13,125 nucleotides of DNA, from positions 1-13,125 of the forward strand of contig CAMBEY010000051.1 in the NCBI GenBank assembly GCA_945865705.1, read 5' to 3'. Position 1 is the first letter of the stretch, and each line of letters opens with the position of its first letter. The notes beneath the pieces are model-generated. The model was not told where the DNA came from and searched no databases. It saw only the letters and a program-made list of their open reading frames with translations. A program made the position numbers and the translations under genes. Shown here piece by piece: positions 13,096 through 13,125 of this stretch. The stretch is from Candidatus Sulfopaludibacter sp. SbA3 (GTDB taxonomy: Bacteria; Acidobacteriota; Terriglobia; 2-12-FULL-54-10).

Positions 13096-13125
13096 CTTAA
13101 GTGTTAATAATGCTGATGCGTGAAG

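Overview
This 13.1-kb window is a GC-rich bacterial chromosome fragment. Several features point to Acidobacteriota, possibly the Solibacter/Bryobacter lineage: a coproporphyrin-type haem decarboxylase (ChdC) with an adjacent ABM protein, a MazF pair of a kind common there, and many short inverted-repeat elements between genes. The taxonomic call is inference; there is no rRNA or other marker here. I see no tRNA, rRNA, CRISPR array, transposase or integrase, and no gene-free stretch longer than about 300 bases.

Left part (1-5076, minus strand) is a surface-glycan operon read right to left. It starts with a Wzt-type ABC ATPase carrying a C-terminal carbohydrate-recognition domain. Next, overlapping by 4 nt, is a SAM methyltransferase with a long C-terminal coiled coil. 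After a 10-nt gap comes a two-domain (GT2 + GT4) glycosyltransferase that runs off the left edge. The combination resembles, by analogy only, the O9a-type WbdD/Wzt logic, in which a methyltransferase on a coiled-coil ruler caps a glycan and the Wzt tail reads the cap. No Wzm permease is visible.

Middle part (5236-6840, plus strand) holds a CmoB-like methyltransferase and a LolD/MacB-type ABC ATPase with no permease beside it. They converge on a minus-strand class-I glutamine amidotransferase (peptidase C26, PuuD-like). A divergent promoter region then leads to a plus-strand run: ChdC, a small ABM-domain protein and endonuclease III (nth).

Right part (10095-13052, minus strand) contains a MazF toxin with an overlapping antitoxin gene. 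It is followed, upstream in the reading direction, by polynucleotide phosphorylase (pnp), which has a strong hairpin terminator and a leader hairpin.

The most distinctive non-coding signal is a family of inverted repeats with a GCCGCG...GT.AG..AGCGG core. They lie at about 5110-5184, 6015-6062, 9917-10066 and 10721-10872, with a probable diverged member at 6849-7010. Two nearly equal-length copies (150 and 152 bp) bracket the toxin-antitoxin pair, and one may supply its -35 box. A second repeat type (CCTCTG...GCGGTTAAA) sits inverted on both sides of the amidotransferase/chdC promoter region, and one copy has become part of the amidotransferase reading frame.
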